DNA of 46,194 nucleotides. It comes from Bacteroidota bacterium. Lineage in GTDB: Bacteria > Bacteroidota > Bacteroidia > AKYH767-A > OLB10. The stretch lies in the NCBI GenBank assembly GCA_016717325.1, contig JADKFV010000033.1:1-46194 (forward strand). The letters are read 5' to 3'. The notes under the pieces are model-generated. The model saw only the letters and a program-made list of their open reading frames with translations. It was not told where the DNA came from and did no database searches. Shown here in pieces: positions 19,550-28,989 of the stretch (positions within the stretch are counted from its first letter, which is position 1; every line of letters starts with the position of its first letter). The position numbers and the translations under genes are program-made.

Positions 19550-20356
19550 TTATTGAATGATATTCCTGGCGATTATAGGAGCAACTATTTTATTGGCTTC
19601 GAATGCTTTTTTGATTTGCTCCTGTACTTCGAAAAATACTGTCCAGTAGTCATCGGCAGTAGAGTAGGGCTGCACTGCAACCATTACTTGCGAATCGCCA
19701 AAGCCAGAGAAGTTTACACTTGGGGCAGGGGTTTTCAATACTTTTGGGTGGTTGGTAAGCACCGGCATAATGGCCTCACGTACTTTTTGAAAATCATTTA
19801 CTGGCGATACCGATAGATTTATATTTACACGAATGTTGCCTTCGCGGGTATAATTTACAATGGTAGCATTCGACACTGCACCATTTGCAAGAATAACTGT
19901 TTTGTTATCGGGTGTGAGAAGTATAGTATTAAAAATCTGAATATCTTTTACCACACCGGTTTGCCCTTGCGATTCAATTAAATCGCCAATTTTGAATGGC
20001 TTGAATATTAGCATCAACACACCCCCGGCAAAGTTTGCTAAACTACCTTGAAGTGCTAAACCTACGGCCAATCCGGCAGCGCCCAATATTGCTACAAACG
20101 ATGATGTTTGTAAACCCATCATTCCGGCCACGCTTATGAATAATAATACTTTTAAGCCTATGCTTATTAAACTGCGCAAAAACGACCGTAAAGAAATATC
20201 CATTTCACGCTTTCGCATTCCGGAATCGGCAATTTTTGCCAACCGGCCAATTATCCACAACCCTATTACAAGGGCTATTATTGCCCCCGCAACTTTGGGG
20301 GCATAATCTGTTACTGTTTTAAAAATAGAACCTGTTAATGTAGTTAAATTGTCCAT
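19550..20356 (-). CDS. Small-conductance mechanosensitive channel (MscS family)
   Basis: The frame is open from 20407 but ATG 20356 (MDNLTTLTGSIFKTVTD) gives the usual start; 268 residues. Three membrane segments: VAGAIIALVIGLWIIG, SIGLKVLLFISVAG and the pore-lining TM3 with AAGLAVGLALQGSLANFAGG, followed by the MscS beta domain (FKIGDLIE, GVVKDIQIFNTILLTPDN, ILANGAVSNATIVNYTREG) and an alpha/beta C-terminal domain. Acts as an inner-membrane tension-gated channel releasing solutes on osmotic downshock. Own terminator downstream; the propeller gene ends 71 bases earlier on the same strand. Confidence 0.92.
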   Translation of the reverse strand: MDNLTTLTGSIFKTVTDYAPKVAGAIIALVIGLWIIGRLAKIADSGMRKREMDISLRSFLRSLISIGLKVLLFISVAGMMGLQTSSFVAILGAAGLAVGLALQGSLANFAGGVLMLIFKPFKIGDLIESQGQTGVVKDIQIFNTILLTPDNKTVILANGAVSNATIVNYTREGNIRVNINLSVSPVNDFQKVREAIMPVLTNHPKVLKTPAPSVNFSGFGDSQVMVAVQPYSTADDYWTVFFEVQEQIKKAFEANKIVAPIIARNIIQ

Positions 20357-20427
20357 AGTGATTTGATTTATAAAATTTGATTTCCATTTGCAAATAGAGT
20401 GCCACAAGGTTGCGTATATAGTATTGG

Positions 20428-21660
20428 TTATTGCTTAATTATTTTATAATATTGAAATGAATTGTTTTTCAGCATTAACCTGGCAAGATATATTCCTTGT
20501 GGTAAATGAATTGTGTTCATTTTATTACAACAAATATTATCACTCAAACTACACACCAATTCACTTTTCATATTAAAAAGTTCGACTCTTTGAATAATAT
20601 TTTCATCACAAGTGAAATTGACGTAATCGGAAAATGGATTTGGAAATATCTTAATTTCAGAATTAGCAACTGATTGCTCAATTCCGGCATACAGCGGATG
20701 GAATTTTATAAGTCCGCTAACATCTGTGCCGGCCCATACATTGCCCGAGTCGTCAACGTTTACGCTTAAAATGGTGTTTTCGGGTATGGCTGTATTTGTG
20801 GTATTTATTGAACCGAAGTTTAAATTTTGTTTTATCAGAATTCCCGAATCCAAACTAGCCATCCATATAATTTGATTCTCATCTAAATGAATATCATTTA
20901 ATGAATTACTCGCAATTGCCGATGTGGAGCTATTGAAATTGACGAAAGAACTATTGTTAATAAATGCTGTGATGCCAAAGGCAGGCATGCCAAGCCAAAT
21001 AATGCCACCATTGTCTTCATCTATGGCCACAATAGAATTGTCGGGCAGCCCCGAGTTTTGAATGGTAAATGTACTCAACACTGTATCGTTAATTACAGTG
21101 AGCCCGCCATTAATGGTGCCAGCGTATATAGTGTTGGTTATTGTATCAACATGCAAGGCAGCTATATTATTACTTATGAGGCTGCTGTTAAACATATTGT
21201 AGATTGTCCAGGTTGTTCCGTCAAATTTTGCAAGACCACCAATAGTTCCAATCCATGCATTGCCTAAAGTATCGAATGCAATACTTCTTACATAATTGTC
21301 AGGGATGTTTGAATTTGAAACGTTGTAAACTATCCAGCTGATGCCATCATACACTGCTAATCCACCATTTTGAGTGCCTATCCATGTATTGCCAATTTTA
21401 TCGAATGAGATACTTTTTATTGAGTTATCAGGCAATGCGGAATTAGATGTGGAGTAAGTTTGCCAGGCATTATTATTATCAATAACAGCGAGGCCATAAT
21501 CGGTGCCTATCCATTTGCGATTTTGGTTGTCGATTTTTACAACCCTGACTGTATTATCGGTAATAGAAGAATTTGATGTATTGAAAATTTCTACACTTTG
21601 CGATTTTGAAATCGTGGTACAAAAAGTTAATAATATGAAAATTCTTATTATGTTCTGCAT
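20428..21660 (-). CDS. T9SS-secreted seven-repeat propeller protein
   Basis: 410 residues. Signal peptide MQNIIRIFILLTFCTTISKS, then seven Reg_prop-like repeats of about 42 residues (DNTVRVVKIDNQNRKWIGTD, DNSIKSISFDKIGNTWIGTQ, DNYVRSIAFDTLGNAWIGTI and four more ending GNVWAGTDVSGLIKF), enough for one complete beta-propeller at about residues 35-335. The C-terminus (IKIFPNPFSDYVNFT...LPQGIYLARLMLK) is a T9SS type A sorting domain. Known: the same repeats form the sensor half of hybrid two-component systems, but here no kinase follows, so the propeller itself is exported. Ligand unknown. Confidence 0.85.
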   Translation of the reverse strand: MQNIIRIFILLTFCTTISKSQSVEIFNTSNSSITDNTVRVVKIDNQNRKWIGTDYGLAVIDNNNAWQTYSTSNSALPDNSIKSISFDKIGNTWIGTQNGGLAVYDGISWIVYNVSNSNIPDNYVRSIAFDTLGNAWIGTIGGLAKFDGTTWTIYNMFNSSLISNNIAALHVDTITNTIYAGTINGGLTVINDTVLSTFTIQNSGLPDNSIVAIDEDNGGIIWLGMPAFGITAFINNSSFVNFNSSTSAIASNSLNDIHLDENQIIWMASLDSGILIKQNLNFGSINTTNTAIPENTILSVNVDDSGNVWAGTDVSGLIKFHPLYAGIEQSVANSEIKIFPNPFSDYVNFTCDENIIQRVELFNMKSELVCSLSDNICCNKMNTIHLPQGIYLARLMLKNNSFQYYKIIKQ

Positions 21661-21681
21661 GGCAATATAAATTTATAAAGT

Positions 21682-21716
21682 ACAAAAAAAGGCATTTAGA
21701 ATTTCTAAATGCCTTT
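21682..21716 (-). terminator. Intrinsic terminator of the lysyl-oxidase-like gene
   Basis: 13-bp perfect stem aaaggcatttaga (21688-21700) with tctaaatgccttt (21704-21716) and, on the minus strand, a T7 tract. It lies between two minus-strand genes, so the propeller gene must have its own promoter or depend on readthrough. Confidence 0.8.
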
Positions 21717-21735
21717 TACTAAAAAAAATATTTTT

Positions 21736-24102
21736 TTATTCAATAACCAACTTTACCTTTTGAATTTGGTTAGCATATTCAAGTTGCAAAATATATACTC
21801 CCTGAGCAATATCATTCAATTTCAAAGGTATATCGTTTCCACCATCTACAATGTTAACCGTTAATACTTTTAACGAACGGCCCGATAAGTCAATGATATT
21901 GATAATTCCGTTTGTATTTGCATTGCCTTCAAACACAATATTGAATGTGCCTTTATTTGGATTTGGATAAAGCGTTACAACATCGAGTGATTCATCTACA
22001 TCATTTATTTTTGCAATGCTGCCAGCCGTTGTGAATGTAATCGTGCTGCTTACTGCTGTGTTTATATTGGTACACAATGGGCGTAAGTTTACATTGTATG
22101 TTGTACTTGGTAAAAGGCCGGTTAAATTATAACTTGTTATATGGGGTATACCTGTAGTTTGTTTCGAGGACCATGTTGTAGTATTAGACTTTTTAAATCT
22201 TATTCTGAATTTTGGTCCGGTAGATGTGTTGTTCCAGGAAATTAGTGCTGATGTAGAAGTTATATTTGAAGCCGCCACACCGGTTGCCTTAGTGCAGGTA
22301 TAATTTACTGAAGTATTGCGTACTGCCGCTGCCTGACAACCAAATGCATTGGTATAACTATAGGAAATATAGTATGGACCACCAGCACCGGCATTATAAG
22401 GACTAAAATTGGTGCCACTTACACCAGTGCCAAAGTAGTTTCCTCCGGTAGGTGTGGCCAATAAAGGTACTGTTGTTTCTGTATCGAAATAACTTGCTGC
22501 CAATGCCGGGAAATTGATAATCGGTACTGGGTTTACAGTTACGGTTATTGTTTTAGTTCCACTGCAACTTCCACCGTTGGTGCCGCTTACAGTGTATGTG
22601 GTGGTGGATGATGGGTTGGCATTTACACTACTACCGGTGGTCGCATTTAAGCCTGTTGAAGGGCTCCAGGAATATGTGCTCGCACCTGAGGCTGTCATTG
22701 TTGCAAAAGAACCTTGGCAAATGGTGGCGTTGCCCGTAGTAGTGAGGTTTACATTTGATGCTACAGTTACTGTTATGGTTTTGGTACCGGTACAACCCGA
22801 TAAGGTTGTTCCGGTAACTGTATAAGTGGTAGTGGTAGAAGGTGAGGCAATAACCACTGCAGTATTGGTTGCATTTAAGCCAGTTGCAGGTGCCCATGAA
22901 TAGGTGTTAACACCCGATGCAGTAAGCGTTGTAGAACTACCTGTACATATACCATTGTTACCGGTTACCGAAATGTTTGCTGTTGTTACCAAATTCACTG
23001 TAACATAATTTGTATCTATACACCCAGCACCAATTTTACTACCTATTACTGTATACGTTGTAGTGGAAGTTGGCGAAGCAGTAACAATGGTTCCTGTTGT
23101 TTTATTCAACCCGCTGGCTGGTGACCACGTATATGTAGTTGCGCCCGCTGCTGTTAAGTTAACACTATTTCCAAGGCAAATATTTTGGTTCCCTGTTAAA
23201 TTAATTACAGGAAGGGGTCTTTGATTTTTTAAGGTGTATGGCACTGCAATCACATTATTGTTCTCATTTTCTTCGGTGAAGTAGTTTAGTGGATCGAGTT
23301 GAACTACTATCCAATAATCACCATTACAAATATTGGTATCGAGTTGAATGTACATACCATCGAGGTATTGATAATAAATATCGGTGTAGCCCGAAGAGAT
23401 TCCTTGCTTAACATTGCTGCATGTATAAGCAGCACCTCCCAAACCGAGATTTGGGAAATTGGCATTTCCCAATACAGTGTTGTTCGAATCAACACAATGG
23501 CCAATAAAAGTTTGACATGTACCAAAATCCATTAGGCAAAAAGCTAGTTTTTGTCCGGTTGCTACAATGGGCCAGGTAAGTGGATCAGGATTGGATGTGG
23601 AGGTGCGTAAGGTATAAGTTCCCCAATTGTCAACATGCATATGGCCATGGGTAGGGTGATAAGTCATGCTGCCTGCAGGCTTTTTAATTTTGGTCATTAC
23701 ATTTCCATTTTTATGATAAATGTATTGACGAACTAATATTTTAGGCGGCAGGCCTGTATTGGTGCAGGTAGCCGGAGGTATGCCTGTTATGGTATCGGTG
23801 CCACAAACAAAAGTTGAATCGGTTTGTATTTCTAACGGACCATGTCCAATATTAGGCGTAGAAACAGATACTCTTAAACGTCCACGGTTAATGGTGGGGT
23901 CGTTGTAGGTATATTCAATAATGCCATAAGCACCGGTGTCTAACAATAAAGTTTTTGCCGGTATTATATCAGGCAACAAATCGCAGTTTGTGGTGCCCTG
24001 ATTGGCACATTGACAACTGGTAGCATTTGTATTTGTACACTGACTCCACAGAGCAGGTGTAACAAAAGTGATTAATAAAATTAGAAGTAAATTATGTTTC
24101 AT
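21736..24102 (-). CDS. Lysyl-oxidase-like protein with Ig-like/FN3 repeats and T9SS sorting domain
   Basis: 788 residues. Signal peptide (about 1-20), then a lysyl oxidase domain at about 40-295: YHPTHGHMHVDNW holds the HxHxH copper triad (His152, His154, His156); GQKLAFCL has Lys185 and QGISSGYTDIY has Tyr243, which line up with the Lys and Tyr that form the lysine tyrosylquinone cofactor in animal LOX (there HKASFCL and QGLSPGCYDTY). The NYFTEENENNNV segment also matches the LOX end. Next come three PKD/Ig-like repeats (about 298-373, 377-449, 452-524; ICxGSxxTLTASG...TYTVTGT), a region to 600, a fibronectin III domain (603-692) and a type A sorting domain (708-788). Inferred: secreted copper amine oxidase acting on peptidyl lysine or other amines outside the cell. 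Substrate unknown. Confidence 0.88.
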   Translation of the reverse strand: MKHNLLLILLITFVTPALWSQCTNTNATSCQCANQGTTNCDLLPDIIPAKTLLLDTGAYGIIEYTYNDPTINRGRLRVSVSTPNIGHGPLEIQTDSTFVCGTDTITGIPPATCTNTGLPPKILVRQYIYHKNGNVMTKIKKPAGSMTYHPTHGHMHVDNWGTYTLRTSTSNPDPLTWPIVATGQKLAFCLMDFGTCQTFIGHCVDSNNTVLGNANFPNLGLGGAAYTCSNVKQGISSGYTDIYYQYLDGMYIQLDTNICNGDYWIVVQLDPLNYFTEENENNNVIAVPYTLKNQRPLPVINLTGNQNICLGNSVNLTAAGATTYTWSPASGLNKTTGTIVTASPTSTTTYTVIGSKIGAGCIDTNYVTVNLVTTANISVTGNNGICTGSSTTLTASGVNTYSWAPATGLNATNTAVVIASPSTTTTYTVTGTTLSGCTGTKTITVTVASNVNLTTTGNATICQGSFATMTASGASTYSWSPSTGLNATTGSSVNANPSSTTTYTVSGTNGGSCSGTKTITVTVNPVPIINFPALAASYFDTETTVPLLATPTGGNYFGTGVSGTNFSPYNAGAGGPYYISYSYTNAFGCQAAAVRNTSVNYTCTKATGVAASNITSTSALISWNNTSTGPKFRIRFKKSNTTTWSSKQTTGIPHITSYNLTGLLPSTTYNVNLRPLCTNINTAVSSTITFTTAGSIAKINDVDESLDVVTLYPNPNKGTFNIVFEGNANTNGIINIIDLSGRSLKVLTVNIVDGGNDIPLKLNDIAQGVYILQLEYANQIQKVKLVIE

Positions 24103-24439
24103 TTTTAATGATTTATTTATTATTTATTTTGATGATTTAGAAAGTGGTATGAATCACTCATCTCAATTTATCTTATTTAATAGTGCATTAGATTATAATT
24201 CAATATAAATGCTATGCCAATCAATTAGTTTTAATAGACTACAAAAATAAAATAATTTTGCCATCAAAACTACTGTTTCGGCAAATAGCCCGACAATAAT
24301 TGCACCAAATAATTTTTAGCATAAACCCAATCCACAATTTTTCCTTTTATTTGGAATCTAAACATGTAATAAATTAACTTTACATCATTAAAAAATATTT
24401 TTTTATATGAAGGAGGCAATGCAGGAGGCTAATACCCTA
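24103..24439. other. Intergenic region between divergent LOX-like and E1 genes
   Basis: About 335 bases, strongly AT-rich, with no ORF or repeat that I can support. It must hold both promoters; ttaacttta at about 24374-24382 is only a near match to the -7 consensus. Two purine-rich aggagg runs at 24410-24428 precede ATG 24440. Confidence 0.4.
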
Positions 24440-26825
24440 ATGAGTTTCGAGCAGTTTAAATTATCGGTAGTTGATGATTACCGGATTGCAAATATTAGCC
24501 GTCAGGCGAGTTTACTTGGCAGGCGTGAAGTACTTACGGGCAAAGCAAAGTTTGGCATATTTGGTGATGGTAAAGAAGTAGCACAAATTGCTATGGCTAA
24601 AGTTTTTAAGCATGGCGATTTTCGCTCCGGTTATTACCGCGATCAAACTTTATGTTCGCTGCAGGGTTGCTTACGGTACAGCAATATTTTGCACAACTTT
24701 ATGCCGATACAGATACTGATGCCGACCCTTGTTCGCAAGGACGATTGATGAATGGACATTTTGCAACAAAGCTTTTAGATGAAAAAGGTGATTGGCTAAA
24801 CCTTACGCAGCTGAAAAATTCTTCGGCTGATATTTCTCCAACTGCAGGGCAAATGCCCAGGCTGCTTGGTTTGGCTTATGCCTCAAAATTATATCGTAAT
24901 AATAATGATTTAAACAATGTCGATTTTTCTAAATTCTCTATAAACGGAAACGAAGTTGCTTTCGGTACTATTGGCGATGCTTCAACAAGCGAAGGTTTGT
25001 TTTGGGAAACCATGAATGCTGCCGGTGTATTGCAAGTTCCTTTGGCTATGAGTGTGTGGGATGATGGCTATGGAATTTCGGTTTCGAAAAAATATCAAAC
25101 CATAAAACAAAGTATTAGCGAGGCTTTAAGTGGTTTTGCAACTACTGGCGACAAAGAAGGCTTTTTAATTTATACTGCCAAAGGATGGGACTATCCTACA
25201 TTATGCAGCGTATACAAAGAAGGAATAAATTTTTGCCGCAAAAATCATATGCCCGTGTTATTTCACATTACTGATGTAACACAACCTCAGGGCCACAGTA
25301 CAAGTGGCTCGCACGAACGTTATAAAAGTAAAGAACGCCTTGACTGGGAAAACGACCACGATTGTATTGCAAAAATGCGTGAGTTTATTCTCGAAAATGG
25401 GATAAGCACCGAAGATGTATTGCAGCAAATAGAAAAGGAAGCAAAGCAACATGTAAACGAAAGTAAGAAGCGGGCATGGGATGATTTGCACATCGATAAA
25501 CAACGATCGAATTTCGGCAGTGGCGGTATTGAGTAAGGTGAAAGAAAAGACATCGCAAAAAGTGTTTGTCGAAAAAATTATTGCCGACTTAAATGATACA
25601 AATGAACTGGATAGAAAGCAATAATAACTGCCGTAAAAAATGCCTGCGCTTAACCATAAATTATAAAAGCGATGAACGTAATTCACTCGTGCAATGGATG
25701 CAGGCGTTAGAGCAAAATATGCATAACCGATATGAGTCGCATTTATATAGCGAAACAGAAAACAATGCTCTTAAAATAAAAAGTATAGCGCCAGTATATT
25801 CCGACAATGCTGTGATGATGGATGGGCGCGAAATATTACAAGCCAATTTCGATGCGCTATTAAATATGTACCCCGAGATGCTTGCCTTTGGCGAAGATGT
25901 AGGAAAAATAGGAGGAGTGAATCAAACGTATGCAGGCTTACAACAAAAGTATGGTGAGTTACGCGTGCAGGATACCGGCATTCGCGAGGCCACAATAATA
26001 GGGCAGGGTATAGGCTTGGCTTTACGCGGTTTGCGCCCCATTGCCGAAATTCAATACCTCGATTATCTTGCCTATGCCATTAATGTTTTAACAGATGATT
26101 TGGCTTGCCTTTCTTATCGTACAAAAGGATTTCAAAAAGCCCCTTTGATTGTGAGTTCACGTGGACATCGCCTCGAAGGGGTTTGGCACAGTGGTTCGCC
26201 CATGCAATTTATTTTAGGCGCATTGCGTGGTATGTATATTCTTGTGCCCCGCGATATGACTACTGCCGCAGGTTTCTATAATACCCTCATGAAAAGCGAT
26301 AATCCTGCATTAATTATTGAATGCTTAAATGGATATCGCCTTAAAGAAAAAATGCCCAGCAACCTTGGCGAATTTTGTTTGCCACTTGGCATTCCTGAAG
26401 TATTAATGGATGGCGATGATGTTACAATAGTTACTTATGGTTCTTGCATCAGAGTTGCAATGGATTCGCAAAAACAACTTTCCGAAATGGGAATAAGTGT
26501 GGAATTAATTGATGTGCAAACACAAATACCTTTCGATATAAATCATCTGATTTGTAAAAGTTTACAAAAAACCAACCGCATTATTTTTGTTGATGAAGAT
26601 GTGGAAGGTGGTGCAACCGCTTACATGATGCAACAAGTATTGGAAGTACAAAATGGTTATCAGTATTTAGATGCTCCACCGCTTACAGTGTCGGCAAACG
26701 ACCATCGTCCGGCCTATGGCAGCGATGGTGATTATTTTTCAAAATCGAATGCAGAGAAAATAACCGAGGCAGTTTACAGTTTAATGCATCAATCCAATCC
26801 GGCACAATATCCCAAATTGTACTAA
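24440..26825 (+). CDS. 2-oxoacid dehydrogenase E1, fused alpha and beta subunits (several frameshifts)
   Basis: Thiamine-diphosphate enzyme. I start at ATG 24440 (MSFEQFKLSVVDDYRIA), the usual family start, although ATG 24407 is in frame. Alpha half: SLLGRREVLTGKAKFGIFGD, HGDFRSGYYRDQT, FAAGLLTVQQYFAQLYAD, the ThDP region GDASTSEGLFWETMNAAG and PQGHSTSGSHERYKS. Beta half: FGEDVGKIGGVNQ, DTGIREATIIGQGIGLALRG, RGHRLEGVWHSGSP, FVDEDVEGGATAYMMQQ. Frame changes: T3 at 24649-24651 (one more T restores QTFMFAAG), 25509-25511, 25615-25617 and 25650-25651; corrected, it is one protein of about 790 residues. This Bacteroidota family is sometimes mislabelled tungsten formylmethanofuran dehydrogenase. 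The exact 2-oxoacid is not deducible. murQ follows after 8 bases. Confidence 0.88.
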
Positions 26826-26833
26826 TAACAATC

Positions 26834-27655
26834 ATGGGCAACACCGTTACCGAAAGCGCTTCGAATTACCAGCACCTCGAAAAATTGAGTGTGTCCGAGC
26901 TATTACAAGGCATCAATGCTGAAGATAAAAAAGTGGCTCTCGCAGTGGAACTTTGTATTCCAAAGATTGTTCCTTTAGTAGAATCAATAATTAAAAAAAT
27001 GAAAACCGGTGGACGCCTTTTTTATATTGGAGCCGGCACAAGTGGTCGTCTGGGCATTGTGGATGCCAGCGAATGTCCGCCAACATACGGTATTGAGCAT
27101 GGGCGTGTGGTAGGAATTATTGCCGGTGGCGATATGGCAATTCGCAAAGCCGTAGAGTTTGCCGAAGATGATGTGGAACAAGGATGGAAAGACTTGGCAG
27201 CGTATACACTCACCGTTAACGATACCGTAATAGGTATTGCTGCTTCGGGCTCCACTCCTTATGTGGTAGGTGCATTGCAACAATGCCGTGCCAATGGAAT
27301 AACTACAGGATGCATCGCATGCAACACAGATACAAATGTTGCAAAGCATTCCGATTTTGCAATTGAATGTTTGGTAGGGCCTGAATTTGTTACCGGCAGC
27401 ACACGCATGAAAGCCGGCACAGCACAAAAATTATTATTAAATATGATTTCTACTTCGGTAATGATTGGGCTGGGACATGTAAAAGGAAATAAAATGGTGG
27501 ATATGCAATTGTCGAATAATAAACTCATAGCCCGTGGTACCATGATGATAATGGACGAATTGAAAATTGATGAAACATTGGCCGCTGATTTACTGCAACA
27601 ACACGGAAGTGTGCGAAAAGCCGTTGATGCTTATATAATGATGCGCACAAAATAA
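26834..27655 (+). CDS. murQ: N-acetylmuramic acid 6-phosphate etherase
   Basis: Cleaves the lactyl ether of MurNAc-6-phosphate to GlcNAc-6-phosphate and D-lactate in cell-wall recycling; cytoplasmic. 273 residues, slightly short for the family. SIS domain with GAGTSGRLGIVDASECPPTYG-type signature (in part: GAGTSGRLGIVDASE), Glu80 and Glu111 spaced 31 residues apart as are the two catalytic Glu of E. coli MurQ, GIAASGSTPYVVGAL, and the signature GSTRMKAGTAQKLLLNM. It starts 8 bases after the E1 stop and 6 bases before the next gene, so it probably belongs to a three-gene operon. No anhydro-MurNAc kinase or MurNAc transporter is in the window. Confidence 0.95.
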   Translation: MGNTVTESASNYQHLEKLSVSELLQGINAEDKKVALAVELCIPKIVPLVESIIKKMKTGGRLFYIGAGTSGRLGIVDASECPPTYGIEHGRVVGIIAGGDMAIRKAVEFAEDDVEQGWKDLAAYTLTVNDTVIGIAASGSTPYVVGALQQCRANGITTGCIACNTDTNVAKHSDFAIECLVGPEFVTGSTRMKAGTAQKLLLNMISTSVMIGLGHVKGNKMVDMQLSNNKLIARGTMMIMDELKIDETLAADLLQQHGSVRKAVDAYIMMRTK

Positions 27656-27661
27656 ATCGCA

Positions 27662-28234
27662 ATGCAAAACATTGAACCTTATTACAACTGGCGCGATTTA
27701 TATATAGCCTCCGAAGACAGTTTATCGCCTTTCTACAACGTAGTTTATAGCGAATTTGAATATACAAACACGATATACAATTATTACATACATCCGCAGT
27801 GGGACGATATTGGTTCGCCTACTTTGTACATAAAAATTATTTTTGTCGATTACGAAATAGGTTTTGCCATAATCGAACTTATTGGCGAATGGAACGATGC
27901 TATCAACAACGACATTATGTTTTTGAAACGTGACATTGCCGATGTGTTGATACAGAATGGGATAAATAAATTTTTGCTGATAGGAGAAAACGTACTAAAT
28001 TTTCATGGTTCGGATGATTGTTATTATCAGGAGTGGTACGAAGATATAAGCGACAATGGTGGATGGATTGCAGCCATAAATTTTCGACATCATGTTACTC
28101 AGGAATTTTGGCAAAATGGCATCGACTATTATTTTGTGTATGGTGGCGACTTTGATGATTTTAACTGGCGCTTACTAAAACCCAATCAACTTTTCGATTT
28201 GGTTCAGGATATGATTCAACATCGTATAGTGTAA
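27662..28234 (+). CDS. Conserved hypothetical protein downstream of murQ
   Basis: 190 residues, no signal peptide or membrane segment, unusually rich in Tyr, Trp, Asp and Asn (YYNWRDLYIASEDSL, SDDCYYQEWYEDIS, YYFVYGGDFDDFNWRLL). The arrangement of alternating strands and helices (IEYEIGFAIIELIGEW-like, INKFLLIGENVLNF) suggests a compact soluble alpha/beta domain. Translational spacing of 6 bases after murQ indicates co-transcription. No function assigned. The start at 27662 is the only good ATG. Confidence 0.7.
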   Translation: MQNIEPYYNWRDLYIASEDSLSPFYNVVYSEFEYTNTIYNYYIHPQWDDIGSPTLYIKIIFVDYEIGFAIIELIGEWNDAINNDIMFLKRDIADVLIQNGINKFLLIGENVLNFHGSDDCYYQEWYEDISDNGGWIAAINFRHHVTQEFWQNGIDYYFVYGGDFDDFNWRLLKPNQLFDLVQDMIQHRIV

Positions 28235-28241
28235 TGGTTAG

Positions 28242-28369
28242 AATGCCAAGGCTTTAGTTTCAGAGTCTCTCATGCCTTTAAAAAACAAAATATAAATGAG
28301 GACGCTGAAACTGAAACCTCTCATGGCTATAAATACACAAAATCAAATGCGGACTCTGAAACTAAAACC
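28242..28369. repeat. Repeat with inverted and direct copies in a convergent gap
   Basis: agtttcagagtc (about 28256-28267) is inverted relative to gactctgaaact (28352-28363) and to the degenerate gacgctgaaact (28301-28312). Two direct copies, 28285-28318 and 28337-28369 (acaaaat..aaatg.ggac.ctgaaact.aaacc), are about 85 percent alike by eye. The last copy contains the stop codon of the GNAT gene. Confidence 0.6.
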
Positions 28370-28838
28370 TTCCTTTTTCCATTTTCAATTCCATTTTAAT
28401 ATTAGCCCTTTTGTAATGATTTAAATTTATGGGCACTTCTACAAAACCATATTTTCTGTACATCTCAATTGCTTTTTCCAGTTTTGTATTCGAAAATAAA
28501 ATCAGGGTTTGAATATTATTTTGCGTGGCAATTTTCAAACAGTGGTTCATCAGTTTTTTACCAATTCCCAATCCTTGGGCACGTTCGGTAACCGCCATTT
28601 TCGATAACTCAAAAACGTTATCACTCACTTTTAATAATGTTGCTGTGCCTACAATTTCGTTATTGTACGAAGCATAAAATATCATACCTCCTTTATCAAT
28701 AATTTCGGTTCGAGGGTTGGATAGTTGTAGCTCATCATTTGGCTCTACGGCAAAATATTTTTCGAGCCATTCAACATTCAGCGCTTTTATATAGGATGCA
28801 TTTTCTTCTGAATAATTTAATATTTCTATTTCATTCAT
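28362..28838 (-). CDS. GNAT family N-acetyltransferase
   Basis: 158 residues with the acetyl-CoA binding motif A (ELSKMAVTERAQGLGIGKKLM; key RAQGLGIG), preceded by IVGTATLLKV and followed by IQTLILFSNTKLEKAIEMYRKYGFVEV, the standard GNAT C-terminal half. Transfers acetyl from acetyl-CoA to an unknown amine; cytoplasmic. The last four residues (KGRF) and the stop lie inside the repeat that fills the convergent gap, so the native end may have been replaced by repeat sequence. Confidence 0.88.
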   Translation of the reverse strand: MNEIEILNYSEENASYIKALNVEWLEKYFAVEPNDELQLSNPRTEIIDKGGMIFYASYNNEIVGTATLLKVSDNVFELSKMAVTERAQGLGIGKKLMNHCLKIATQNNIQTLILFSNTKLEKAIEMYRKYGFVEVPINLNHYKRANIKMELKMEKGRF

Positions 28839-28989
28839 TTCAATTTATTTATTTCAAAACAAAGATTGAAATTTTATTTATCAATACCATTCTAAAATCA
28901 CGATAATTAAATTACAATTATAATTTGCATCAGTAAGAACCCATGTTTATCGAATTCCTGATGCAAAATATTTTAAATATAATCTGTGT

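Noticed and set aside
22514..22825. Plus-strand frame of 103 codons opposite the LOX-like gene
   Set aside because: Antisense shadow of the repetitive Ig-like region.
24440..26825. Programmed frameshifting in the E1 gene
   Set aside because: Four separate breaks without slippery-site or structure context, and identical break types in unrelated genes, favour sequence error.
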